Virus record (IMG/VR): IMGVR_UViG_3300025949_000061 | Location: 1-35,898 of that record | Direction: 5' to 3' (one strand) | Source of the DNA: a virus | DNA length: 35,898 nucleotides | Shown here: in pieces, positions 6,041 through 14,300 of the stretch | Layout of the letters: each line of letters begins with the position of its first letter | Numbering within the stretch: position 1 is the stretch's first letter | Program-made: the position numbers and the translations under genes | Notes under the pieces: generated by a model | What the model saw: only the letters and a program-made list of their open reading frames with translations | Databases searched by the model: none | Told to the model about the DNA's origin: nothing

Positions 6041-6215
6041 GCGAGCTATCGGAGATAGATAAAATTCGGTGGCAACGCGATACGGCCATGGCTGAGCGGG
6101 ATCGACTGGAAAGCCGAAATCGAGAGGCTTACTACCCTATTGTCTTATGCTGAGACTGCGTTGCGCTCCGAGGTAGCACTGCGGCTTGGTATAGGGCGCG
6201 AGTCTAAATCGGGAG
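6009..6215 (+). repeat. 15-bp direct repeat at the 3' ends of two adjacent genes
   Basis: AGTCTAAATCGGGAG is present perfectly at 6009-6023 and 6201-6215. Both copies encode SKSG near a C-terminus, and their GGGAG serves as the Shine-Dalgarno for the following overlapping start (ATG 6037, GTG 6223). A duplicated junction module with translational coupling is the simplest reading. Confidence 0.7.
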
Positions 6216-6226
6216 AGGAACAGTGA
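6037..6226 (+). pseudogene. Coiled-coil small protein with a one-base frameshift
   Basis: ATG at 6037 overlaps the previous stop (ATGA) but the frame ends at 6153 after 38 residues. Removing one A from the AAA run at 6110-6112 restores an open frame to a TGA at 6224-6226. That stop overlaps the GTG of the HNH gene (GTGA), exactly like the other junctions here. The restored product is about 62 residues: MSELSEIDKIRWQRDTAMAE followed by RDRLEAEIERLTTLLSYAE, a smooth heptad coiled coil. The frameshift may be a sequencing or assembly error, a real mutation, or less likely programmed slippage. Confidence 0.65.
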
Positions 6227-6816
6227 AGGATCGGAAGCTTTATGACAGGCTGCTTGAGAAGATAGTCATAGACGAAAGCACAGGCTGTTGGAACTGGACA
6301 GGATATGCCTTTGACAAAAGGCCGTACCCTGGCAATAGGTATGGCTGCATAGGTATCCGTGATCCAGAAACGAACAAGTCCAGGACCATCGCGACGCATC
6401 GCGCCATGTGGTTTGCAGTACATGGTAAGCCGGCGGCTGGTCAGTGTGTTTGCCATAGCTGCGATAATCCGAAGTGCGTGAATCCGAACCATCTATGGTT
6501 AGGCTCTCGCCGTGATAACACTATGGATATGATCAAGAAGAATCGCCATCACCTGAAGAAGAAAACTCACTGCAAGCGCGGGCATCTTCTTTATGGAGTA
6601 AATGTCATGGTGACTGCGGACGGATACCGACATTGCAAAATTTGTGAGCGGGGACGTTTAAGAATGCGATGGGGATGGCCAGAGGACCTTGCTTTTAGTG
6701 TGGCGCCACTGCCTTTGGGTCATGTCATGAACAAAAAGACCGGCGTTGTCATTACTGAATCGCCAAAGGCTCGTATGGCGCGAAAGCGATCTCACAGCGC
6801 AGGAGGTGAAGCGTGA
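6223..6816 (+). CDS. HNH endonuclease (homing-type)
   Basis: A GTG start at 6223 follows GGGAGAGG. The 197-residue protein has an HNH_3-type nuclease core. Its motifs are THRAMWFAVHGKP, CVCHSCDNPKCVNPNHLWLG (catalytic His and Cys/Asn positions) and the RRDNTMDMIKKNR tail helix. After the core a second zinc-knuckle region, CKRGHLLYGVN and CKICERGRLRMR, probably binds DNA. Free-standing HNH nucleases of this kind are common mobile genes in phages. Here it sits beside phage tRNAs and the frameshifted ORF. Confidence 0.88.
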   Translation: MKDRKLYDRLLEKIVIDESTGCWNWTGYAFDKRPYPGNRYGCIGIRDPETNKSRTIATHRAMWFAVHGKPAAGQCVCHSCDNPKCVNPNHLWLGSRRDNTMDMIKKNRHHLKKKTHCKRGHLLYGVNVMVTADGYRHCKICERGRLRMRWGWPEDLAFSVAPLPLGHVMNKKTGVVITESPKARMARKRSHSAGGEA

Positions 6817-7052
6817 TGCAACGATACGATTTCGATAGAGAACAGCGGTGTGGCTTCCGAGAGAACCCGCACGGCGATTTTATTTCTTATCACGACTACA
6901 TGCGTGAAAAGAACGACATCCAGGCGCTTGCCAAAGAAGCGCTATGGGCGCTCAAGCATCGTGATATGCCACTGCAGGAAATTGACGATTACATTATCAG
7001 GCAGCGCGAGATTGTTGCGGCGCTTCGTGCTATTGCCGAGACGCAGGTTTAA
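6813..7052 (+). CDS. Hypothetical protein (79 aa)
   Basis: A strong AGGAGGTGAA site (6801-6810) precedes adjacent GTG 6813 and ATG 6816; the upstream stop overlaps both. The N-terminus is aromatic and charged, and the rest is helical (LAKEALWALKHRDMPLQEID). It is the last plus-strand gene before convergence with the lysis operon. No family is recognised. Confidence 0.55.
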   Translation: MMQRYDFDREQRCGFRENPHGDFISYHDYMREKNDIQALAKEALWALKHRDMPLQEIDDYIIRQREIVAALRAIAETQV

Positions 7053-7053
7053 C

Positions 7054-7536
7054 TCAGAAGCGCGGCGCTAAATCGATGACCGCCTTACATCGCAGCGCTA
7101 AGGCTTGGGCGTCTCGTTTGTAGGCGTCGAGATCTGGGCCGATGTCGATTGGTTGGCTTTCGCTATGATTTTGTCCATCCGTTCTATCCAATCCAGTGGC
7201 ACTGGGGCTACCAGGTCCGCTGGCAATGGCTGTGGCTTCGCGCATGGGGCTGGGATTGGCTGCGTGGCACACGCGGACAACACTAGCAGGCCGAGAATCC
7301 AGCTCGCGCTGTAGAGCCTGTAATTGCGCCTCATAGGATTCACTCCTCGCTTGGATGGTTCGTCGGTCGGACAGTTCCTGTGCGGCGACCGCGGCTGCTT
7401 GTTGTTGTGCGGCGAGCTGGTCGCGTTGGATCTGTTTCTGCTCGCCGATGGATCGTTCATGGCTAGACCACCAAGCGAAGGCCGCTATGAGGATTAGGAC
7501 GGCGGCAAGTTCGGCATAGAGGCGGTAGCCGATCAT
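7054..7536 (-). CDS. Rz-like inner-membrane spanin
   Basis: The 160-residue product has an N-terminal membrane anchor (about residues 8-24, ending AFAWW), then a Gln/Ala-rich periplasmic coiled coil (about residues 28-85). The C-terminal part is Pro/Ser-rich. This is the typical layout of i-spanins, which pair with an outer-membrane lipoprotein to fuse the two membranes in the last step of Gram-negative lysis. An out-of-frame lipoprotein gene lies wholly inside it. Start ATG at 7536 overlaps the holin candidate's stop. Confidence 0.82.
   Translation of the reverse strand: MIGYRLYAELAAVLILIAAFAWWSSHERSIGEQKQIQRDQLAAQQQAAAVAAQELSDRRTIQARSESYEAQLQALQRELDSRPASVVRVCHAANPSPMREATAIASGPGSPSATGLDRTDGQNHSESQPIDIGPDLDAYKRDAQALALRCKAVIDLAPRF
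7098..7334 (-). CDS. Rz1-like outer-membrane spanin lipoprotein, nested in Rz
   Basis: ATG at 7334 is preceded by GAGGAG about eight bases upstream. The 78-residue product has a basic N-terminus, a hydrophobic stretch (ILGLLVL) and lipobox LSAC with Cys22. The mature part is proline-rich (TQPIPAPCAKPQPLPAD), as in Rz1. It is embedded in another frame of the Rz gene, the classical nested spanin arrangement. The open frame begins further upstream at 7460, but that part lacks features. Confidence 0.85.
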   Translation of the reverse strand: MRRNYRLYSASWILGLLVLSACATQPIPAPCAKPQPLPADLVAPVPLDWIERMDKIIAKANQSTSAQISTPTNETPKP

Positions 7537-7745
7537 GATCGTATCCTGAGCGCCTTAAAGGCGATGTAGCAAACAACCGAGAGAAGTGTCCCGAATGCGC
7601 TCTCAAAGCCCGCCACCATGTAATGTCCAAAGGACGCCATACCGAGGACGATCACAGAGCCCAGCGCGCCACCCAGAACTTGCGCCATTGTTCCCTCAAT
7701 GATGCTGCGGCCGGTCGGGATATCGGATGGTTGTTGATCAGGCAT
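7533..7745 (-). CDS. Putative holin (70 aa, two membrane segments)
   Basis: After a polar N-terminus, two hydrophobic segments follow at about residues 22-40 (GGALGSVIVLGMASFGHYM) and 45-66 (ESAFGTLLSVVCYIAFKAL), with a short basic tail. Size, two membrane spans and position between lysozyme and spanins all suit a class II holin that releases the endolysin. It overlaps the lysozyme stop by eight bases and the Rz start by four. No specific holin family is recognised. Confidence 0.6.
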   Translation of the reverse strand: MPDQQPSDIPTGRSIIEGTMAQVLGGALGSVIVLGMASFGHYMVAGFESAFGTLLSVVCYIAFKALRIRS

Positions 7746-8211
7746 TGGCTAAACCCTCGATTCGTTTTGCATGTCTTTCTGTGCGTGCTGGCGTCTGCTT
7801 CGCGAGCTTCGAATTCCTGATCTCGGCCGCCATCGTGTGCCAGTCGTGACGCTCAGCCGCTGCAAGTGCGTTGTGGAAGCCCAGGAGTCCACCTATGCCG
7901 AGTTGGTAGGCCATAGAGATCAAGACCGCCTGTGCGTCATATGGCAGCCCCTGCCAGCCCCTGAGCGTGCTGGATAGCGCGTTGATGACAGCATCGGCTT
8001 CGATGCCCTCTAGATAGCGCGCACCTTCGTGAGTGATGTTGACCGTGAGCCAGCCGCGGTCATAAAGCGTGCGCCATTCGGCGGCGGTGAGCGGTCTGCG
8101 CTCGAGACAGCGGCCAATCGCAAACGTCAGTAGGTTCTCGGTATCGATATAGAGGCTAGCCTTGTAGCCCTCCTCTAGTTCGATCTCATCGAGCAGCGCG
8201 TCGCGGTTCAT
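7738..8211 (-). CDS. T4-type lysozyme endolysin (GH24)
   Basis: From ATG at 8211 the protein is 157 residues. The T4 lysozyme catalytic triad is conserved with exact spacing: Glu14 in EEGYK, Asp23 in YIDTE and Thr29 in LLTFAIG. A mid-protein YDAQAVLISMAYQLGIGGL matches the conserved lower lobe. It hydrolyses the MurNAc-GlcNAc bond of peptidoglycan. There is no signal or signal-anchor sequence, so export should depend on a holin. The start is chosen because it overlaps the upstream stop as ATGA. Confidence 0.92.
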   Translation of the reverse strand: MNRDALLDEIELEEGYKASLYIDTENLLTFAIGRCLERRPLTAAEWRTLYDRGWLTVNITHEGARYLEGIEADAVINALSSTLRGWQGLPYDAQAVLISMAYQLGIGGLLGFHNALAAAERHDWHTMAAEIRNSKLAKQTPARTERHAKRIEGLANA

Positions 8212-8525
8212 CGGTCTTTGTCCAGGAACTTGCGCACCCACACTGGCACCCATTCCTTGATCGTCTCCTGGATGCCATTGCGTAGATCATGGATGTTCCG
8301 CGCCAAGCGATCGGCTTCCTTTTTCGCGTGCTCCATGTCGGTCTCTAGTGCCGTAATGCGCTCGTGCTTGCGGACGCTATCCTTTGCGGTCTCATCCAGG
8401 CGTTCCTCAATTTTGTCGAAGCGCTCATCCTGCTTGTCATCACGTCGCTGTCCAGCGAGATAGATAACACTGATGAGGCCGAGAATGATCGGCACTGCAA
8501 TGCCAACGATCCATAGCGCGTCCAC
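8208..8525 (-). CDS. Membrane-anchored coiled-coil protein of the lysis module
   Basis: The 105-residue product has one N-terminal membrane segment (IVGIAVPIILGLISVIYLA, about residues 6-24). It is followed by a long charged coiled coil and a C-terminal amphipathic segment with two Trp (EWVPVWVRKF). It lies directly before the lysozyme and is coupled to it. Antiholin, pinholin partner or accessory lysis protein are the options; the family is not recognised. Confidence 0.6.
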   Translation of the reverse strand: MDALWIVGIAVPIILGLISVIYLAGQRRDDKQDERFDKIEERLDETAKDSVRKHERITALETDMEHAKKEADRLARNIHDLRNGIQETIKEWVPVWVRKFLDKDR

Positions 8526-8528
8526 ATA

Positions 8529-8717
8529 TCAATCTTCTGTTTTGTGGCGATCGATCTCTGCCTGAACATAGGCTTCTTGTTCGGCCGTCCAGTCATCCAC
8601 ATGCATGTCGCAGATAGTGAAAACATCCGAATCGGTGACCAATGCGCCTAAGTCCTCGATCGTGCGTTTCATGCCGCGACGGACAATGCTGCGAGGCCGA
8701 ATTATCACAACGCCCAT
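8529..8717 (-). CDS. Hypothetical protein (62 aa)
   Basis: ATG at 8717 has an AGGAG site nine bases upstream. The short protein has an N-terminal beta/basic part (VVIIRPRSIVRRGMKR) and an acidic helical C-terminus (WTAEQEAYVQAEID). It has no membrane segment. Position between two membrane proteins of the lysis region is the only functional clue. Confidence 0.5.
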   Translation of the reverse strand: MGVVIIRPRSIVRRGMKRTIEDLGALVTDSDVFTICDMHVDDWTAEQEAYVQAEIDRHKTED

Positions 8718-8718
8718 G

Positions 8719-9069
8719 CTATTTGCTCCTATCGAGTAGTGATTGGATCAGCTTTTCATCGGCTTCGACCCGCGCATTAAGTTTGGCGAACTGCTCTGCT
8801 TTAAATGCATCGAGGTCGTATTCTTTAAGTCTCACTTCGGCCTTGTACTGGTCGATGGTGTACCAGCACCAAAGCATCATCAGCGTCGATGCAATAAGCG
8901 CAAAGGTCATGAGCTTCTCGCGCCCTTCCTTGCTGATCGAGAGATTGAACCACTGATGTCCGCTATTGCGGCTCGCATCGATCTGCGGCGAGTGCGACAT
9001 CGAGCGGTTATCGATAGGCAACCCGTATTCGCTGACCTCTATTCCCTCGCTCGTCACTTCGTCGCTCAT
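8719..9069 (-). CDS. Membrane protein of the lysis module (116 aa)
   Basis: A polar N-terminal 50 residues is followed by one hydrophobic segment (LMTFALIASTLMMLWCWY, about residues 53-70) and a C-terminal coiled coil. Two basic/acidic heptad runs (AFKAEQFAKLNARVEADEK) follow the span. The gene is coupled by ATGA to the preceding one. It may act with the other single-span proteins here as a holin/antiholin set, which is inference. Confidence 0.55.
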   Translation of the reverse strand: MSDEVTSEGIEVSEYGLPIDNRSMSHSPQIDASRNSGHQWFNLSISKEGREKLMTFALIASTLMMLWCWYTIDQYKAEVRLKEYDLDAFKAEQFAKLNARVEADEKLIQSLLDRSK

Positions 9070-9371
9070 GGCTTCCCCCAGAAGTGCTCGATCAAGCTCA
9101 AGACCAATCCCGCGAAGGACATCACAAGTGCGCCGCCTACGATCAATAGCGAACTCATGCCGCCGATGCGATCCCTGAAGCTGCGTACCTGGCCGACCGA
9201 GGAAGTCACTGAGCCCAAGCGGCTGCGAAGTTCGCGGAACTGTCGCTTGTCGTCATCCATGTGCGATTCGATCAACTGCTCGAGACGCGCTTGGCTCGTC
9301 AGAACCTGGACGCGAAACTCGTAGTCGTCCTTGGCAATGCGCAATAGTTCAGGTTTATCCGTTTCGCTCAT
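9066..9371 (-). CDS. C-terminally membrane-anchored protein (101 aa)
   Basis: The start ATG at 9371 overlaps the tailspike stop (ATGA); the frame is open from 9386. The cytoplasmic-looking N-terminal two thirds is charged and helical, and the C-terminus carries one membrane span (MSSLLIVGGALVMSFAGLVL) followed by a short tail ending in WGKP. It is the first gene of the lysis segment. Topology opposite to its neighbour suggests a heteromeric membrane complex; not recognised as a family. Confidence 0.55.
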   Translation of the reverse strand: MSETDKPELLRIAKDDYEFRVQVLTSQARLEQLIESHMDDDKRQFRELRSRLGSVTSSVGQVRSFRDRIGGMSSLLIVGGALVMSFAGLVLSLIEHFWGKP

Positions 9372-11383
9372 GCCTGCGCAGTCCACGTCGCTGATGCACT
9401 CGTACCCGTGTTTACATAGAGCTTCTTGTCTGCCTGATTGAGCAGCAATGACCCTTGCTCGATGCCTACCTCAGTGCCAGGCGGCGCACCTGCAGCGGTG
9501 CGAAAGTAAATACCGAAGTTTGTGCCAAGACCGTTCACGACAAAACCATAGTAGTTAGTGACAACCTGCTTAAGATTCAGCAACAGGCCGTTGTTGGAAT
9601 TACCGATCTCAAAATTATTTGAACTATTGAGCTTGAGTAAATCTCTTGCAGTACCGCCACTCTCTAGCCACTGCTCGGCAACTGCATTGGCAATCTGCAC
9701 TGCTTTACCGAAATAGTGATTACCACTAGAACCGCCTGTCCAAATCTGTTTGTTGCCAGTACCACCAGCAATGTTGGTCATTGCTGTGATGGTCCCACTC
9801 ACAACGGGAATAGGGCCGACTTTAAGGTCATATGCGCCGGTTGATTTAATAAATGTTGCTTGAGTGCCGCCACCTCTATACCAACCACCGTCAACGACGC
9901 AATGCACTTGTGTCGCATCGATTAGCGGAACCGTTGCCGAGCCAGAGCCTTGCGTCCAGGTGCAGCCCCATGCATTGAACTGAGGATTCCCGGATGCCGG
10001 AACGTTGCGTACGAAGTACTTGTCCCCAGAATTCTCAAAGTGAGTTCCAAAGCACGTAACAATTGTATCGCCAGAGATATCGATAGCCGTCGAGGCGTCA
10101 TAGTCCATTGACCCGCCAAAGAAGCGAATATCGAGCGAATTTCCGTATGACCTCAGCGAGCAGGTCACCGAACTACTTAAGCTCGTGCCACGAAACTCAA
10201 CTTGCTCGGCAGCGTTCGTGAGCCCAGATGGGAAATAGGCATTAATGCCGTTCGAGAAGAACCAGCCTTTGTTGCAGGTGAAGGACCACGAGTTGTTACC
10301 CGGCTGTAGCCCAACGCCGAACAAAGTAACTTGACCCGGGCGGAACTCAAACTTAGATGGGAAGCCTGTGCCGGCAGTGTTCTCAATCTTGAGAGCTATA
10401 GACGCCGTAGCATTACCTGGACCGGTAAGATTCAGGCCACCCAACGGCTCGCCCATGAATGGATCAGAGAAAATTCCGCCGTTCACGCCGGTCAACGTAA
10501 CGGCCGTTATATTCGCGGCAGCCGTGGAGAAATCAAACAACACGCCATCACAGCGCAACTTCATCGTCGTATAGATAGTGAGCGCGCCCGTGACTTTGTA
10601 TCGACCGGGTGGCGCATACAACTCGCCCAAGCCATTTGTACCGCCAAATTTAGGTGCGCACTTCAGCCAATTCTGAATGGCAGTCGTGCAGTCCAAAGTA
10701 AAGGCATTTGTCTGAACATCGGTAATTTGCGCAGATGTCATGAAGCGCCATAGATGACCATCTGGATAGAAATAATTAACCGGCGTGACGCCCTCGGCGA
10801 TCTCGGCGGCGGTGCGTCGAATTGAGATCAGTTCATTGCCCTTACCTGCCGTCGTTGTGTTGGCGAGATCAGAACGCAGCGCCGTGTCGTTTCCGGTACC
10901 AACGGAAGAAACAACATTGCCAGCGCCATCAAAGGCCAAATACTGCCCAGCCCGCACAACAGCGGCAGGCAGCACCATCGACGGATTGTTATCAGCATCA
11001 GGCGCACGGACTGCAAAGTTGATCTGAGCTTGTAGGCGCTGCGAGATCTGCACGCTACGGTCGAAGTCCTGCTGAATCGTATCTGATGGGAACGGCTGGC
11101 CATCCACGTACTGGCTAAGCTGCGTAAGCGGTGGATTTAAGAAGATCGCAAGCTGCGCGCCGACAGGGACCGCGACCGTAGTCGTAGCAGTTCCACCGGT
11201 CGCAACTCCTGTGCCGGTAAGCGTGTAGTCAACGTTCAAGACGAGTGTCGTAATGACGCCAGTCGATGACGTTTGCTGTAGCGTTAGATCTGTGGTGGCA
11301 TAGAACAGGAAGGGAATCGCAAAAGGCCCAGTGGTGTTAGCACCGGCATACACAACTCGCGAAACCGTGTTTTGAATGGTCAT
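9368..11383 (-). CDS. Tailspike / tail fibre protein
   Basis: This 671-residue protein has an N-terminal virion-binding domain like that of T7-group tail fibres and spikes. Visible marks are a beta-rich first 80 residues with FAIPFLFYATTDLTL and DVDYTLTGTG-type strands, then the DGQPFPSDTIQQDFDRSVQ helix that links to the shaft. The middle region, about residues 200-520, is full of short Gly/Asn-turn strands and looks like a right-handed beta-helix, as in polysaccharide-degrading or binding spikes. No catalytic pair can be named. It is likely the receptor-binding protein and host-range determinant. It follows the ejection proteins and precedes lysis genes. Confidence 0.82.
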   Translation of the reverse strand: MTIQNTVSRVVYAGANTTGPFAIPFLFYATTDLTLQQTSSTGVITTLVLNVDYTLTGTGVATGGTATTTVAVPVGAQLAIFLNPPLTQLSQYVDGQPFPSDTIQQDFDRSVQISQRLQAQINFAVRAPDADNNPSMVLPAAVVRAGQYLAFDGAGNVVSSVGTGNDTALRSDLANTTTAGKGNELISIRRTAAEIAEGVTPVNYFYPDGHLWRFMTSAQITDVQTNAFTLDCTTAIQNWLKCAPKFGGTNGLGELYAPPGRYKVTGALTIYTTMKLRCDGVLFDFSTAAANITAVTLTGVNGGIFSDPFMGEPLGGLNLTGPGNATASIALKIENTAGTGFPSKFEFRPGQVTLFGVGLQPGNNSWSFTCNKGWFFSNGINAYFPSGLTNAAEQVEFRGTSLSSSVTCSLRSYGNSLDIRFFGGSMDYDASTAIDISGDTIVTCFGTHFENSGDKYFVRNVPASGNPQFNAWGCTWTQGSGSATVPLIDATQVHCVVDGGWYRGGGTQATFIKSTGAYDLKVGPIPVVSGTITAMTNIAGGTGNKQIWTGGSSGNHYFGKAVQIANAVAEQWLESGGTARDLLKLNSSNNFEIGNSNNGLLLNLKQVVTNYYGFVVNGLGTNFGIYFRTAAGAPPGTEVGIEQGSLLLNQADKKLYVNTGTSASATWTAQA

Positions 11384-14300
11384 TGCATCACCGGCATCTT
11401 AAGCGCCTGTCGCGCTTCCTGTTTGTCGCTCACCTCTTGTGCGAGCTTTGGGAACTCTTCCAACAACTGACGCTTAGCGCCTTCTCGGTACTGGTTCATC
11501 AGATCGCGAATCATGATTTCCTTGCCGCCATCCGGACCGTCAGACTTGAGTTGATACACCGCCGACAAGGGATGCTCGCCAGAGACAATAGAGTTCATGA
11601 GTTCTTTCGCACCTACGCCCCACGCGGGTGACTTCCACTCATGCCCCGCAAGCTCTAGGAAGCGCGAATAGGCTTCCGGATATTTCTTGAGATCGATCCG
11701 CGCGCCACTACCGAAAGACTGCGACGGTGACGGCAGCGTGAGATTGAAGCCTTGCTTCAAGATCTCGTTATCGATCGGTGACTCTTTGGCCTTCATTGAT
11801 TTCGCCGGTGAGAAAAGAGATTCCATCACCCCGCCTGTGCCTTCGTTACGTGACGGCACGGGATCGCCCCACAGGTCACGGCGCGGCGGTAATGTGCTCG
11901 AAAGCCCAGGGATGCGGCTCTTGAACTCATCCAGCATCGAATACACAGCGCGCTGATAGGGATCTGCTGCGCGATCGGCTGTTCCAACCACCGAGGGAAT
12001 CGCAGAGCCCGCGGTTGAGAACAACGCAGACTCGCCCGTTCCGCCAGTGCGGCTGTCGTGCAGTACCGCAAAGAAGTTGGCTAGACCTTGCGTGTAGCTT
12101 GAGTTCGAGAGATTGGCTGCAATCGCAAGTGTGGTCGCTACGGCGATCTTCTCGGTGTCTGCATCGTCCTTAAGCTCGTGCTGACCGTTCGTGATAGCTT
12201 CGGTTGCCGAGGCCGCAAGCGTAATCAGCTTGCCGATAGGATGGACGCCGTTTAAGTCGTACCAGCGGTTGCCGACTTTCACGCTCCAGTTCTTTTCGCC
12301 CTCGCGCTCTTGTGCCTGCTGCAATCCCTTCTCTGCAGGCCCTTGCCCTTTGATGCGACCTTGCATAGTGAGATCGGCGGCACTCAGCATGATAGCCGTG
12401 CCGAGTCCCGTCTGTGCTAATGCAAGATCACGTGACGGACCGCCTTGTGCGATGTTCTCCCGGAAGCTCGACATCAATGGCGCAAGCGGTGTGCGCTCCA
12501 TCGTGTAGCTGAAGATGCGTGCAGGGATCTTGATGAATGGCAGAATGAAGCGAAGCTCGGGAATCTTCTGCCGGCCATCCAATAACCATTGGGCGATCTT
12601 TCCAGGTTCATCCAAGAACGCTTGGTACTTCGCCTGATCGATCGACGCCATGTTGATGTGTGGCGGCGGGTTCTGAAGGATATCGGCGACACGCGAGCCA
12701 AAATCCTCACTCGCAAGCAATCCGGCATTCAATTCTTCTGTCGCCTGTCGCACGGCCTGCGCGTGCAGTTCCATGCGATAGGCGAGCGTGAGTGCGGCAT
12801 CGTGTTGGGCCGCAATACCGCGGCGACCTAGCGAGAGGCCGGCAGAGAGATAATCGATACCTTTACCTAGCCAACCTTGATCTGATAACCCAAGCGCTTC
12901 AGACGAAATATTGCTTGGGAATGCCTCGTGAGGCTCACCAATTCCTTCACCGGTGGTTCCGGTCTTTGCAGCCTTCCATGCATACGCCAGTGCATCGCGC
13001 CAACCGCCCGTAAGTCCGGCCCACTGCGCTGCAACTTCACCCGGCGCTACACCGCCTTCCGTGCCGAGTGCGCTTGAGATCTTAGCGGCAATGGCGCGCT
13101 CGCCCATGCGCCAGAGCGACGTTGATGCATTCGATGCGAGAATCTTGGCCTGCGTGACCGGACTCGTGAGCAGTCCATCAGTCCACGCTTGGATTACCGC
13201 ATCACGTGTTTTTGCATAGGCAGACTTCTGGACAAAGCTATCGAGTTCGTTTGCCATCCCAGCGTCAGAGAGGTCGAGCACGCGCTGCGCCATCTCTTGC
13301 ACGTTATCTTTGCCGCCACCCATCTCTAGCAAGCGCCAGTTGATGTCTTCTAACTTGCTTGCTGACGTTCCCACCGGAATGCGCCAAGATGCCAATGCGC
13401 GTGCAGTCTCGGTACGCGCACCGATCGCCTGTTGCTGGATCGCGTAGTGTGTCGCCAACATCTTGCGAAAGGCGAATAGGTTTTCCTCCGTAGGCGCCCG
13501 TGTGGCGAGTTGTGCGACTTCCCGCAGCTTGTCGGCGCTCGTGGCCCAGAGTTCACGCGCAGCAACTGATTGCTCTGCATTTAGAGGATCGCCAATACGG
13601 CGACTCTCAAGTACCCTCCACGCGTCTTGTTGGGCAGCATTGAGCTTGATCTGCTCGAATGTCTGCGTGCCGCGCCGCGCTGTGTCAATCCCTTCCTTGC
13701 CGCGATCAGCAAGCTCCTGCATCGCGCGTTCTATATCTTCGGGTGCTTCGATACGGTTGAAGTTGATGAAGGTCTTGCCGGGAATGTCCGAGCCTTTGGT
13801 GACATCCTCTGGAGAAATCTGAGGACCTTCCGCGCTTAGCGGTGGCTTCTGATTGAGAGGGAACTTGAGATCAGGTCCAGTACCCTGTCCGGTAACGGGT
13901 TCCGTCGATACAAAAGGCGCGTTCGGGTGCTCATCGGGATTCCCCATGCGCTCCATTGCAGTGGGCGGCGGTTCTGGTTGCGTCACCGCCGCGGTTGCGA
14001 GCTCTGGCTCTGCTTCTGCAGCACTACGCACAGCATTAGCGTTCTTCATGAGCTTGATCGCCTTGAAGAAGCCATCCGTCAGCACGCCGAGGCCAGTACC
14101 TTCCAATGCGTTCTTAAAGCGGCCCTCGGCATTGCTGTCGTCGGGTTTGGATGACAGATAGTCCGTGACTGGATTGTGTAACGCCGGGAACTTCTCAATC
14201 AGATCCGAGAGCCGTCCTTGATGCGGATCGAATCCTGCGAAGTTCGCAAGCGCGCCTTTGAGCGCCGAGATCGTATAGCCAGCGGGTCCGGCGAGCTTTG

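Noticed and set aside
7040-7100. Bidirectional terminator at the convergence point
   Set aside because: Only short GC-rich palindromes (AGCGC/GCGCT) with no loop or T-run; not supportable.
9368-11383. Diversity-generating retroelement target in the tailspike
   Set aside because: No reverse transcriptase or template repeat is present, although related virion proteins occur in BPP-1-like phages.
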